Of a stretch of 30,067 nucleotides of DNA, positions 21,878 through 30,067 are shown in pieces (within the stretch, counting starts at the first letter, position 1; each line of letters opens with the position of its first letter). A model generated the notes under the pieces. The model was not told where the DNA came from and searched no databases. It saw nothing but the letters and a program-made list of their open reading frames with translations. Source of the stretch: Mnemiopsis leidyi (Eukaryota; Ctenophora; Tentaculata; Lobata; Bolinopsidae); contig JH153560.1 of the NCBI GenBank assembly GCA_000226015.1, positions 55,989-86,055 on the forward strand, read 5' to 3'. The position numbers and the translations under genes are program-made.

Positions 21878-22896
21878 CTAACCATTGTCCCTCTCATTCT
21901 CCTTTTCACTTTCTGAATCACTCAGCTCGATAGCCATGGTCTTTGAGGGGCGACTAGTGTCGAACATAGAACACAGTTCTTTGCGCTTCTTCCCTTTAAA
22001 TAATCTCATCTTTAGCGACATGACTGGCACTTCTCCTACCTCCCCATCAGAGTCGCTCGTACTGGACAGCTGAAATTTAGTGGCTTAGTTTTAGTCATGT
22101 AATTTGCAAGATGTTTACTTTATCCCTTTATCCATATGTCCCCTTCCCTCTACCCTTCTGTCCCTCTGTCCAGTGTCTCTCCTTCTGTCCTCCGTTTATC
22201 TACCCCTATGTCCCCCATTTCTCCATTTCTACTTCTGGCCCTCTATTCTACTTCTGTCCCTCATTTCTCCATTTCTACTTCTGGCCCTCTATTCTACTTC
22301 TGTCCCTCATTTCTCCTTCTGTCCCTCATTTCTACTTCTGTCCTCTCATTTCTACTTCTGTCCCCATTTCTCCATTTCTACTTCTGGCCCTCTATTCTCC
22401 CTCTGTCCCTCATTTCTCCTTCTGTCCCTCATTTCTCCTTCTGTCCCCCATTTCTCCTTCTGTCCCTCATGTTTACTTCTGTCCCTCATCTGTACCTCTA
22501 TTCCTATCTTACCTTCAAATCAGGGTGAGTTTCCTTAGCAAGAAAGTCAGGCAGATTGTCCGGGTTGAGGTCGCACTCCCGCCTATGTGACGATATACTA
22601 GCTAGAGGCATCACTACACCACAACCTCTCTTCCGAAACGGACAGACTACTTGGTGATCCCCAATTATATTCTCTAAAATAAAGTCAAAATGCATCTGGT
22701 TTCTACGCAGAGGCTTTCTGTCCTCGGGGCAAGTGTTAGTGTTTCTCAGCCACTGTTCAATACAGACAGTACAGTAAGAATGTCCACAGGGTGCCCGCAG
22801 TGGTTTCACAAACACTTCCATACATATGGAGCAGTAGAGGTGCTTGCTAACATTGCTGGGGTCCAGAAACTTGCGTTCCTCCTCCTCACCACTCAT
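21878..22896 (-). CDS. RING and TRAF-type zinc finger protein, NRDP1/RNF41-like E3 ubiquitin ligase candidate
   Basis: Exons 22513-22896 and 21878-22069 (phase 0) encode 191 residues. Near the start, residues about 20-62 form a RING finger: CSICMEVFVKPLRAPCGHSY continues to CTVCIEQW and ends NTCPEDR. The eighth zinc ligand is Asp in place of Cys, as in NRDP1 (CPVDR). A TRAF-type zinc finger follows (CPFRKRGCGVVMPL, then SSHRRECDLNP). This pairing matches NRDP1/RNF41 and RNF151. The NRDP1 substrate-binding C-terminal domain is absent. Instead exon 2 encodes a basic stretch (FKGKKRKELC) and an acidic Ser-rich tail (IELSDSESEKENERDNG), which could be nuclear or phosphorylated; that is inference. 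The start codon is followed by MSGEEEERKFLD. The single intron is a pyrimidine-rich minisatellite. Confidence 0.85.
22110..22505. repeat. pyrimidine-rich minisatellite in the RING gene intron
   Basis: Variants of CATTTCTACTTCTGTCCCT and CATTTCTCCTTCTGTCCCT, about 19 bases each, repeat some 20 times. A 46-base higher-order unit alternates TTCTGGCCCTC and TTCTGTCCCTC. Three long plus-strand open frames cross it and give Ser/Phe/Leu/Pro repeats; these are artefacts of composition. On the minus (transcribed) strand the intron is purine-rich with many GGGACAGAAG motifs. Confidence 0.9.
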
Positions 22897-23509
22897 TTAC
22901 ATCCTACATCCTGAATATACACAAAATTGTACACTTCCTAGAGATGGTTTTTGTTAATGTGTGCTTAAAACGGGTTTATCAAGTACATACATGTATCTAG
23001 TATAACTTGTGTGTATTTCAGGAAGAATTTTGTTCAGGAAGTGAAGACCCCTGAAGAGCCACATACCTGACCATATCATAAACAAACAGTTCTAGCAGTT
23101 ACAAGTACCATACAATCACATCGCCACAGTTCGACCCAGTGATATTATATGTAGCACACTTTCAAAATAAACAAGATCAAGTACATATTTCAAACACAAT
23201 ATTTTCAATGTAATAACGCACTATCAAAGTAAAAACCAATTGCAAAATTCTCGAAAGAAATTCGATTAAAACTTCTTGAGTTTTAATCGTTGAAGCCCAA
23301 CGTAAGCGAAAAAAATTATATACGCCACGCAACCCTGAGCCAGATTGGTCGAAAATGACCTTCAGGTCATTCAATTGCTGGATTGTAAAGATGTAAGTAA
23401 AGCTAACAAATAGAATTGTTTAGTTGGATCGATCGGAGCTGGGGTTGAGTTAGGAATGCAAATGGAGCCTGGAGGTAACGTCCACACATAAAACTTCACA
23501 CTACTACAC
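22897..23509. other. intergenic spacer with one strong hairpin
   Basis: Spacer between the RING gene start and the INO80E stop. A perfect inverted repeat, CGATTAAAACT (23263-23273) with AGTTTTAATCG (23279-23289), leaves a five-base loop. It lies about 220 bases beyond the INO80E stop on the transcribed strand. No gene is seen. Confidence 0.6.
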
Positions 23510-25145
23510 CTAGTCATTACTTTTCTTGGTAGGATCTGGTATGCCCGTGCTGGGAGATCTTTTGGTTTTCCAAGGAGACTGGCTCGCGTTGATGCTGTCT
23601 ATCTTCTGTTTGATGCTACGTAGGGCGCTGGGAGATATTCTGAAACTACTATGTTGGACGTCAGGAGACCGTTTATAAGAAGTCAACATGGAGTATTGTT
23701 CTTCTGGCACGACGCCAGGAACAAGGCGCTCATCCTGAAGAGGATGGTTGTGGAGGAGGTTGGCGGAGGAGGGCGCGGAGGAAGTGTCTGATTCGCTGAA
23801 CACGTCTACTGGGGTGTGGTCAGCACGTGCCAGGATCTCACTCAGGTCTACACCCGGGGAGAAGGGGAGGGGGCCGTGTTGACTCGACAAGAGGGAGGGG
23901 GAGAGTATCAGTCCTGATCTGGAAGCTGCTAGAAGTCCACTCGGACTCAAATTCAGGCCGAGGTTTGAAGGGCGTGGTCGCTTTACAGTTTGTTGGTGCA
24001 ATGGATCTTTACTTAACATGGAGGCTGAGGGGAGCGATATGACTATGGGTTCCAATTTGTTGCGCTTGATTTTGTTCTTGATAGCAGTTTTAGCTTCTGT
24101 GTTCATGTCAATAGCCGGCCCAGGCTGAACTTTAGTTTCCGGTGTAGCAGAGGGAGGGATCCCTGGACCTTTGTGTTGGAAAACAATCTTTATTTTGGGA
24201 ATTTTAGAAACATTTCCGTCGGATTCAGTTTGAGCCATTGCAGCTGCCTCGGCAAGGTGGGTATCTAATCTCACTCTCTTTCGCTTGTCAGCCTCTGAAG
24301 TAAAACAACCTGTATTATTATTAGATTTATCTGACGTATCAAACCTCCACGTTGAGCCCTATGTAAAACAAATGGTAAATTTATCAGAATACTATACAAC
24401 ACTGTATACCAATGCCAACGTTTTACCCCCTACTGACTACTGACTACTACCTTGTTGCTTCTTTAGAAGCTTGTGTTTCTCTGAGTGAGCGTTGTTCATC
24501 TCACTCTGTAGTTCCCAAGCCTCTTGCTCGTATTGTAACAAGTGTTGTAGAAGCAACTCTCGCTCTCTTTCTCGCTGGGCTATCTGCAGGAAAATAATTT
24601 AGAGAAAAGAAGAGGAAGTAACAAGTAAGAGGTGCAGAGCTATAGTAGCAAATGGAAAGAGAAGAGGGAAAAGGGAAGAAGGAAGAGAGAAGAGAAGGGA
24701 CAGACGTCATCAGACGAGAGAAAGACTAATAAGAGTTGAGACTATAGGAGTTAAGATATCTTAAGAAGATAGGAGAGAGGGTGGAGGCTGAGGAAAGAGG
24801 GAAAGATACCCAGAATTTTGAGAAATCGGGGTTAATATTGGAAATTGATATGAGCGTGCCAACAAATGGAAACGAAGCAAATCAAAAACTAACCATTTTC
24901 TGACACTCGAGGATCTCAGCTTGATAAGCGCTGTTTTCAAAAATCAATTCTTTTGCCGTTCTTCTAAGTGCATAGTATTTGTCCCTGTAATTAAGTCCTC
25001 CCCCATCTGTTTTCTTAATTTCTACTCCTGCTCCATCTGTTTTCCTCATTTCTAGTACTGCCCCATCTGTTTTTCTCATTTCTATTCCTGCCCCATCTGT
25101 TTTCCTCATTTCTACTCCTGCCCCATCTGCATCCGTTTTCCTCAT
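23510..25145 (-). CDS. INO80E: INO80 chromatin-remodelling complex subunit E-like protein
   Basis: Accessory subunit of the nuclear INO80 remodeller. Exons 24894-25145, 24451-24583 and 23510-24294 give 389 residues. The conserved coiled coil spans residues about 53-100 across the first junction: YRDKYYALRRTAKELIFENS and AYQAEILECQKM, then ERERELLLQHLLQYEQ. It aligns without gaps to the INO80E signature ([20 protein letters not shown] up to LLDRLLQYE). The remainder is disordered and Pro/Ser-rich with a basic patch (EADKRKRVRLD) and ends in PTKKSND. The family's C-terminus is also disordered, and this protein is longer than the human one (about 244). The first about 50 residues are a tandem repeat of MRKTDGAGVE-like decapeptides. 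I start at the first in-frame ATG (25145), which has an in-frame stop just upstream; a short out-of-frame ATG lies before it. Confidence 0.75.
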
Positions 25146-25150
25146 TTCTG
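24985..25150 (-). repeat. 30-base coding minisatellite at the INO80E N-terminus
   Basis: Five units of about 30 bases (first about 36) encode MRKTDADGAGVE, MRKTDGAGIE, MRKTDGAVLE, MRKTDGAGVE and IKKTDGGGLN. Because four units begin with ATG in frame, each could serve as a start codon, giving N-termini that differ by ten residues. Confidence 0.9.
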
Positions 25151-25657
25151 TTCCATACCTTTAACAATTTAGGATTGTTAGTTGTTACCCTAACCACTAT
25201 CTAAATATTTGAAAATTGCATGGTGTTGTGCAGCATAGTTCACCCAACTCTCAAAAATCTGGGGACAGTACTGCCGACAGAGCATATTGAATGTGATTTA
25301 TCGTTTACAAAACTTTACATGTCTTAACAACGGTGTTACTTTGACTATTTTATCTGATGAATGTAGAGTCGAGTCAAAGAACGAAAGCGAAAATAAAAGT
25401 ATTGAAATATCAAAATTCAAACATTGACATAACAGTCATATAATTTACAGCATAAACTGCAAGACATCAAATAATGTTAATCTGGCATAAAAACTGTTCG
25501 AATTGGTTAACGAACAGAGACTTTTACCGGAGAGGGAATGAACCTGCGCTGCAAATTGTACAATGTACACTGTATACTATACAACGGACGCTAAACAGTG
25601 TACAATATACAATGTACATTACATACAATGTACAGAACAGTTCACTGTCACACTGCC
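25146..25657. other. intergenic spacer, no gene seen
   Basis: Spacer between INO80E and the LSM7 stop. Near 25556-25635 a short run of TACAATGTACA-like palindromic words (ACAATGTACACTGTATACT and relatives) repeats. No gene is supported. Confidence 0.5.
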
Positions 25658-26305
25658 TCACTGATCAGGCTGTAGGAAAGGGTTGGCTATCTGCTGAATT
25701 CCATCCTGAGGACATATAGTGACGATGTTCGTTCCTCTACACACCACCAAACCGAGCTGCCTTGTTTTTCTCCCAGTCTTTATCGTCTCTTCTGTCTCTG
25801 GGAGTAAAGGTAACTTTGCAAAATGTCTGATCACATGTACAACAACATCAACCACACACTAACATTTCGAATAGATGCTTATTGAACCTGCCAAGATCTC
25901 AAAACAAAGTTGAGTTACGAAAACACCCCACCCTTTAAGTACTCAGTAGCTCCGTCCAACACGAGGTTGAGAAGCGCGTCGTACCCCTTGAGAACTCCAC
26001 TAGCTTCGCGCCCTCCGTTAAACTTAACGCGCATCCTCTTCTCCAGGTAGGGAGCTGCAATGGAGACTGTGTAATTATAAACCGTGTTACCATGGCAACC
26101 AAAATGTGAGCATATTGGAAAACGGACAAAACTTGAATGCAAAAAATGCTTAGATAGTGAAAACTGAAAACGTAATTTATGAAATCTTTAGTGACAAAAA
26201 CTGATTGAAAAACGAAAAAGCGTAAAACTACTAACCTAAGTCCAAAATCGATTCCTTCTTTTTGTGTGGACCTTTCTTGTCCTGGGGTTTCCTTACATCA
26301 GACAT
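25658..26305 (-). CDS. LSM7: U6 snRNA-associated Sm-like protein LSm7
   Basis: Member of the LSm1-7 (cytoplasmic mRNA decapping) and LSm2-8 (U6 snRNP) rings. Exons 26236-26305, 25932-26054 and 25658-25797 join to 110 residues (human 103). The Sm1 motif is clear (RMRVKFNGGREASGVLKGYD, then LLNLVLDGATEYL), as is Sm2 (RQLGLVVCRGTNIVTICPQD). The Lys-rich start (KKGPHKKKESILDL) matches the human MADKEKKKKESILDL. For exon 2 I use acceptor CATTGCAG (start 26054), because it yields LDLAPYLEKRMRVKF, which is co-linear with human; an upstream AG (TTACACAG) would insert extra residues. The exon 2 donor is GTGGGG, weak but needed to keep the frame. Intron 1 holds a perfect X-box palindrome. Confidence 0.95.
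26086..26099. promoter_or_regulatory. X-box-like palindrome (RFX site consensus)
   Basis: GTTACCATGGCAAC fits the RFX X-box consensus GTNRCC(N0-3)RGYAAC exactly. It is in LSM7 intron 1. Other perfect fits are at 15089-15102 (GTAACCATAGCAAC, next to a coiled-coil gene acceptor) and 19846-19859 (GTAACCATGGTAAC, inside MRPS28 coding sequence). Near fits lie at 13481-13494, 3297-3310 and 29072-29085. None lies at a recognisable promoter, so function is unproven. Confidence 0.5.
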
Positions 26306-27563
26306 GTTCTAAAACAATTGTCATGTGGTGACATAGTTATTACTGCTCCAAACTTCTTGAATAACAGAAAGCCTACATTCTCTTGGCTAGTATCATAACT
26401 TAAGATTAACCATTTTCTCTTATTCACTCAACTTCTTATTCACTTACTATTTTCTCTTTAGCACTTAAATTTTATCAGGTCCAACATAATTGAAATTTCT
26501 GTGTCACAGTAAAGAAAAGAAGCATAACTTAAAAGTTTGTTTCAACAAAAGTACATATTTTTGATATTATTGGAAAACTACATCGAAACTTCGAAGTTCA
26601 AAAGTTTAGTTCTTTCATTGTTGAAAGTTTTTAAGTTCAAAAACTTGATACCTTAGTCTAAAATATTTGTTGTTAATATCAGTTTTGGGTTATTGGGCAA
26701 TAGCAAATGCTCCATATTTCATCGTGGCGTTATAAGATTACAGAAACTTGTTCACTCAAGCCTGATATTGTCTTGTGCGAAATAATCAGACATCAGACGT
26801 TTTACATTCTTAGACACTATAAAACGTATGTGTCATTATTGCATTGGTATAATACAGTTTGAGTGTCACCAAATTTGACGTTTAACAGTTCGTCAGTTGG
26901 CCACCACAGAATTCGCCATAATTGATGCTCATATATCTCGATTCGATTGAATATATTTTGCTTGAATACTAACTTAAACATACATTTAAACATATATAAA
27001 TAATACATTGAAAAATACTTTTGAAGCATACCAGGAGCTGTCTACTTCTACATCTAAATTTCAAAATTACAACAATCGACTTAGGATAGCACCTTTGCTA
27101 ATCTCGTCTGTTATCGAAAATATCATAATATGAATATTGTTCTCATTGAAAAATTCTTTCAATATAAAATAAATCTAACTCTTAATACAAATGAAACTGT
27201 TTTTATAGCAAAACACAAAACATAATGCTGAAACTGTCAAAGGGTGTGAGTTGAGCAGATATAAAACATATAATGTAAATTTGAGTGTAGCATGACACCT
27301 CTGTGCATTTAAAAACTAATAAAGATTTCGACTTGAATTTAGGCAATAAAAGGATAATACCTAGTGAAGCGTCCATCTGAAAGCAAACAACATTACAAGT
27401 GTAATCCTTGTTAATGATCTAATTGAAGGGATGTCTTGAAAACTCATGCCACTGTTAAACTGAACAAATCTATGTTTTGGAAATAAGGCGACAATTACAG
27501 AAAGGGTACCAATAAAGCAGTTGAGGTTTCTTTCTCTGGTGGACATCAGTTTTAGGGCCACTC
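26306..27563. other. intergenic spacer, AT-rich, no gene seen
   Basis: The largest spacer between the same-strand genes, about 1.26 kb, between the LSM7 start and the TMEM138 stop. Short open frames (26817-27029, 27361-27561) have no splice or family support. Confidence 0.5.
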
Positions 27564-29285
27564 TTAGTTTACATGCTCTCTAAGCCACGCTGAATCTTTG
27601 TAGTAGTTCGGATCTCCTAATCTCAGAGTTGTCCGTTTGTAGAAGAAGTAGTACAGCACAGAACCTTGACAGAAGTATGGTAGAACTTACATTGTCATCA
27701 ATTGTGATAGCTTGATACAAAAGTAGGGTGAAATGCCTGAGATTTGACACATAATTTCCCTGATTAGAAGCTGGAATGGCCACACGATGTGTTTAGGAAT
27801 AGTGATATGAAGAACACGATGTGTTTAGGAATAGTGATATGAAGAACTATTAACACATCTCAGGTCTGGCTATCGATCTGGTGGTCAACACTGTCATGGC
27901 CCGACTTAAAATTCATACAAAATATAAATCATAGCTAGTTGTATGTATTAATGCAGATACAAAATGAAGTACAATACAGATAAGGAGCCGAGTTAACATG
28001 TGAAATCGATATTTATGATACTTTTTGGTGTTGAGTTTGCTACCAATTCACTTAAAAACTAAAGAAATTAACAAGTGAAGGAACCTGCACGCTGGCATAC
28101 GTAGAGTATCAGATACCCATCCTTTCCTGCATCCCAAATGTAAAATGTCTTGTCTTTACCCCACCTCAACTTCTGCAATTTATTAATCAGATTAATGTCT
28201 TGTCTTTACCCCACCTCAACTTCTGCAGTTTATAAATCAGATTAATGCTTTGTTTTACCCCACCTCAACTTCTGCAATTAATCAGATTAATGCTTTGTTT
28301 TACCCCACCTCAACTTCTGCAATTTATAAATCAGATTAATGCTTTGTTTGTAAAGGATGAATTTTCAATGAAAAATTCAATAATGTTAATAAGTTGCATA
28401 AGTTTCCTGGCATTTAAATGACTATTTCAATACTTCAAACAATCTTATGTTTGACTATTTGAATGGTTTTCTAAACTCTTGACTTTATCAGATAGCTGGT
28501 TAGTAGACATAGAGTGGGCTGTGGGGCTAGCTGAAAAATTTAAGAAAACTTGAAAATATTAGAAAGTTAATATTACAGAATAAAGTGTATTCATACCATT
28601 GCCCAAACATGGAGAGCTAGACAGAGTGCCAAGTAGATAAGAGTCACAACAATTGTAGCAACAAACTTCCGTATAAGTAAGGCAACCAAGCCTGCTTTGA
28701 ACACATAAGTGTTGAAAAACACCAAGAAGAGGATAATGAGAGCCAGCACCAAGGCAACATCTTGAACACTGGAAACAATGTTATAATTATCTTATTTTTT
28801 GGTGCGGAGTCAGGGGCCCTCTTAGGTGCCTCACAATGAGTATTACTGGGTTCCAGTTGTATTTTATGGGGCTTGAAGGTTTATTGACTGTGCATTTTAT
28901 AGTCCTATTTGCAGCGTAGTGATATTTATTGTCCAATCTTTCTGTCCGTTATTCCGTTTGGAAAAATATACTGATTCCATAAAAGTTGTAAACCAATTTA
29001 TTATATTCTTGCAATTTTTAATCACAAGAGAAAGCCAACAGTGCATTCACAAATATTAATCAAACAGTTGGGATACCATAGTAACGGATTGCAATGAAAT
29101 TACGACATAGACTACACTGGCAAGGTGACATTAGAATTTAGAAGTGAATAAAGTACCCACATGTACATTACAAGAAGGTGCAATTCAGAACTCCGAAAGT
29201 GCTCTGATCCGGTATTGATGACAATGTCTATGAGCAAGAGACATAGCTGTAGGGTAGCTATGACCCCATACTGGAGAACCTTCAT
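27564..29285 (-). CDS. TMEM138: transmembrane protein 138, ciliary
   Basis: Four-pass membrane protein required for ciliogenesis; human mutations cause Joubert syndrome. Exons 29161-29285, 28597-28768, 28085-28172 and 27564-27664 give 161 residues, against 162 in human. Matches are close throughout: [35 protein letters not shown] and [12 protein letters not shown] in exon 2; [16 protein letters not shown] in exon 3; [20 protein letters not shown] and [11 protein letters not shown] in exon 4. Exon 1 supplies the first hydrophobic helix ([18 protein letters not shown]). The exon 1 donor is GTGGGT (phase 2); the nearby GTACAT five bases earlier is not in frame with family spacing. Exon 4 follows an unusual acceptor, CTGTCAAG|GT. 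The exon 3 acceptor lies in a tandem array of near-identical acceptors. Confidence 0.95.
28150..28345. repeat. 45-50-base tandem repeat spanning the TMEM138 exon 3 acceptor, 4 copies
   Basis: On the minus strand each unit reads ATTGCAG|AAGTTGAGGTGGGG, followed by TAAAGAC or TAAAACA and ATTAATCTGATT. The CTG complements of the acceptors lie at 28173, 28223, 28272 and 28317. The copy at 28173 is the real exon 3 edge (encoding KLRWG); the other three lie in the intron and carry the same exon edge. Each unit also contains GG|GTAAA, a possible donor. Confidence 0.92.
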
Positions 29286-29637
29286 TTAATTCTTAATTCT
29301 CCATTCCTAAGAGCGTTGTAAGTATCAAATCATATAGTATTTATCAGAAGGTAAGGTTATATAATTATTCTTTAACAGAGATAATTATTTAAACCTTAAA
29401 CACAATGCTATAAAATTGAGTAACTACAATCCAAGTCCTATGACTTGTTACCTGCAGTTTTCATGAGACAAGATGATTCGACATTCAACAATTTCAGTTC
29501 CAATTTAAAAAAATAAACTTTTAGCAATATGAATTGAGGTTTCTTTCAACATAAAAACATAAAGATGAAGACGGGGACAAGAATAAAAAGAATAAATTTA
29601 CAAAATTGATGCCATTGATACACAATAAATTTTCATA
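29286..29637. other. upstream flank of TMEM138, no gene seen
   Basis: AT-rich sequence that should include the TMEM138 promoter on the minus strand. I see no TATA box or perfect X-box in the first 150 bases upstream of the start codon. Confidence 0.45.
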
Positions 29638-30051
29638 AGGGGTCGTTCACATCCACACCTAAAGAAGGGAAGGGGTTTCCAAATGATGACGATTGATGAC
29701 AAGGGGGGAGGGGGGTTTGGTCGATGATAATGTCATCAAATATTTTTAAGGATTTAGAGGATTTTTTTGAAAAGTTTTGAATTCTTTTGAAAATTTTAAT
29801 CAGAAATACTGTGTTTTCACTGACTTAGTAAGAAAAATTTTAAGAATTACTGCAAATTAAACCAAAAATCAAAGTTTTTTTACATAAAGTAGGGGGGGGG
29901 GGGGTTCCACTTTGATGATGTCATTATGGAAATTCACCTCTGACATTTAGGGGGGGGGGGGGGTTTGTAAGTGATGACGAATGATGATGTAGGGGAGGGA
30001 GGGGGTAAAAAGTTACCGAAAATTTGCTGACGTCATATGTGAACAATCCCT
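29638..30051. mobile_element. G-tract-rich inverted-repeat element (MITE)
   Basis: The left end AGGGGTCGTTCACAT and the reverse complement of the right end (AGGGATTGTTCACAT) form terminal inverted repeats. The interior has four repeated blocks in which runs of 7-15 G are followed by TTTGG or TTCCA and TGATGA-type words, plus TGACGTCA near the right end. No coding frame is present. Similar short elements with long G runs between inverted GTTCA-type ends are common in animal genomes, so I read it as non-autonomous. The target duplication is not clear. Confidence 0.6.
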
Positions 30052-30067
30052 AAGCACTTAATACTAG

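Noticed and set aside
22104-22590. Three overlapping plus-strand open frames rich in Ser, Pro, Phe and Leu
   Set aside because: They run through a pyrimidine minisatellite in the intron of the opposite-strand RING gene; stop-free only because of composition.
26055-26070. Alternative LSM7 exon 2 acceptor upstream (TTACACAG)
   Set aside because: It would insert residues into a segment that is otherwise co-linear with human LSM7.

Overview
The window is nuclear DNA of a multicellular animal. It carries split genes with GT-AG introns of roughly 100-2000 bases, AT-rich spacers, short non-autonomous DNA transposons and many minisatellites. The recognisable proteins include subunits found in animals (SNAPC4, INO80E, mitochondrial bS1m, LSM7) and the ciliary protein TMEM138, so the host is a ciliated metazoan. 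It is probably an invertebrate, but I cannot fix the phylum. All gene models were assembled by hand from splice sites, reading frame and remembered family sequences, and no database was searched.

Layout. Positions 1-345 are a 53-base tandem repeat. A plus-strand gene of unknown function (558-5161) shows its last three exons and ends in a coiled coil. Its first visible intron contains a small minus-strand gene for a secreted cysteine-rich protein (2095-2871). Its second visible intron contains a mariner-type inverted-repeat element (3600-4188). Positions 5162-8360 hold no gene I can support, but they contain dispersed repeats and a perfect 20-copy decamer (8031-8230).

From 8361 to 29285 seven genes lie head to tail, all on the minus strand. 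In order of coordinate they are SNAPC4 (snRNA transcription), a 19-exon coiled-coil protein that may be centlein, MRPS28/bS1m, a RING plus TRAF-type zinc finger E3-like protein, INO80E, LSM7 and TMEM138. Spacers are 0.5-1.3 kb. The genes do not form one pathway. Two themes recur: RNA production and processing (SNAPC4, LSM7) and the cilium or centriole (TMEM138, and the coiled-coil gene if it is centlein). The window ends in a G-tract-rich inverted-repeat element (29638-30051).

The most unusual signal is that several unrelated introns carry tandem arrays whose repeat unit straddles the exon-intron junction. Splice donors or acceptors, together with the neighbouring exon edge, are therefore present in 3 to 16 copies. 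Clear cases are SNAPC4 introns 1 and 3, two introns of the coiled-coil gene, and TMEM138 intron 2, with a short version at MRPS28 intron 1. Many exons also begin with GT directly after the AG acceptor. Together these suggest a genome in which tandem duplication of AG|GT segments creates, moves or multiplies splice sites.
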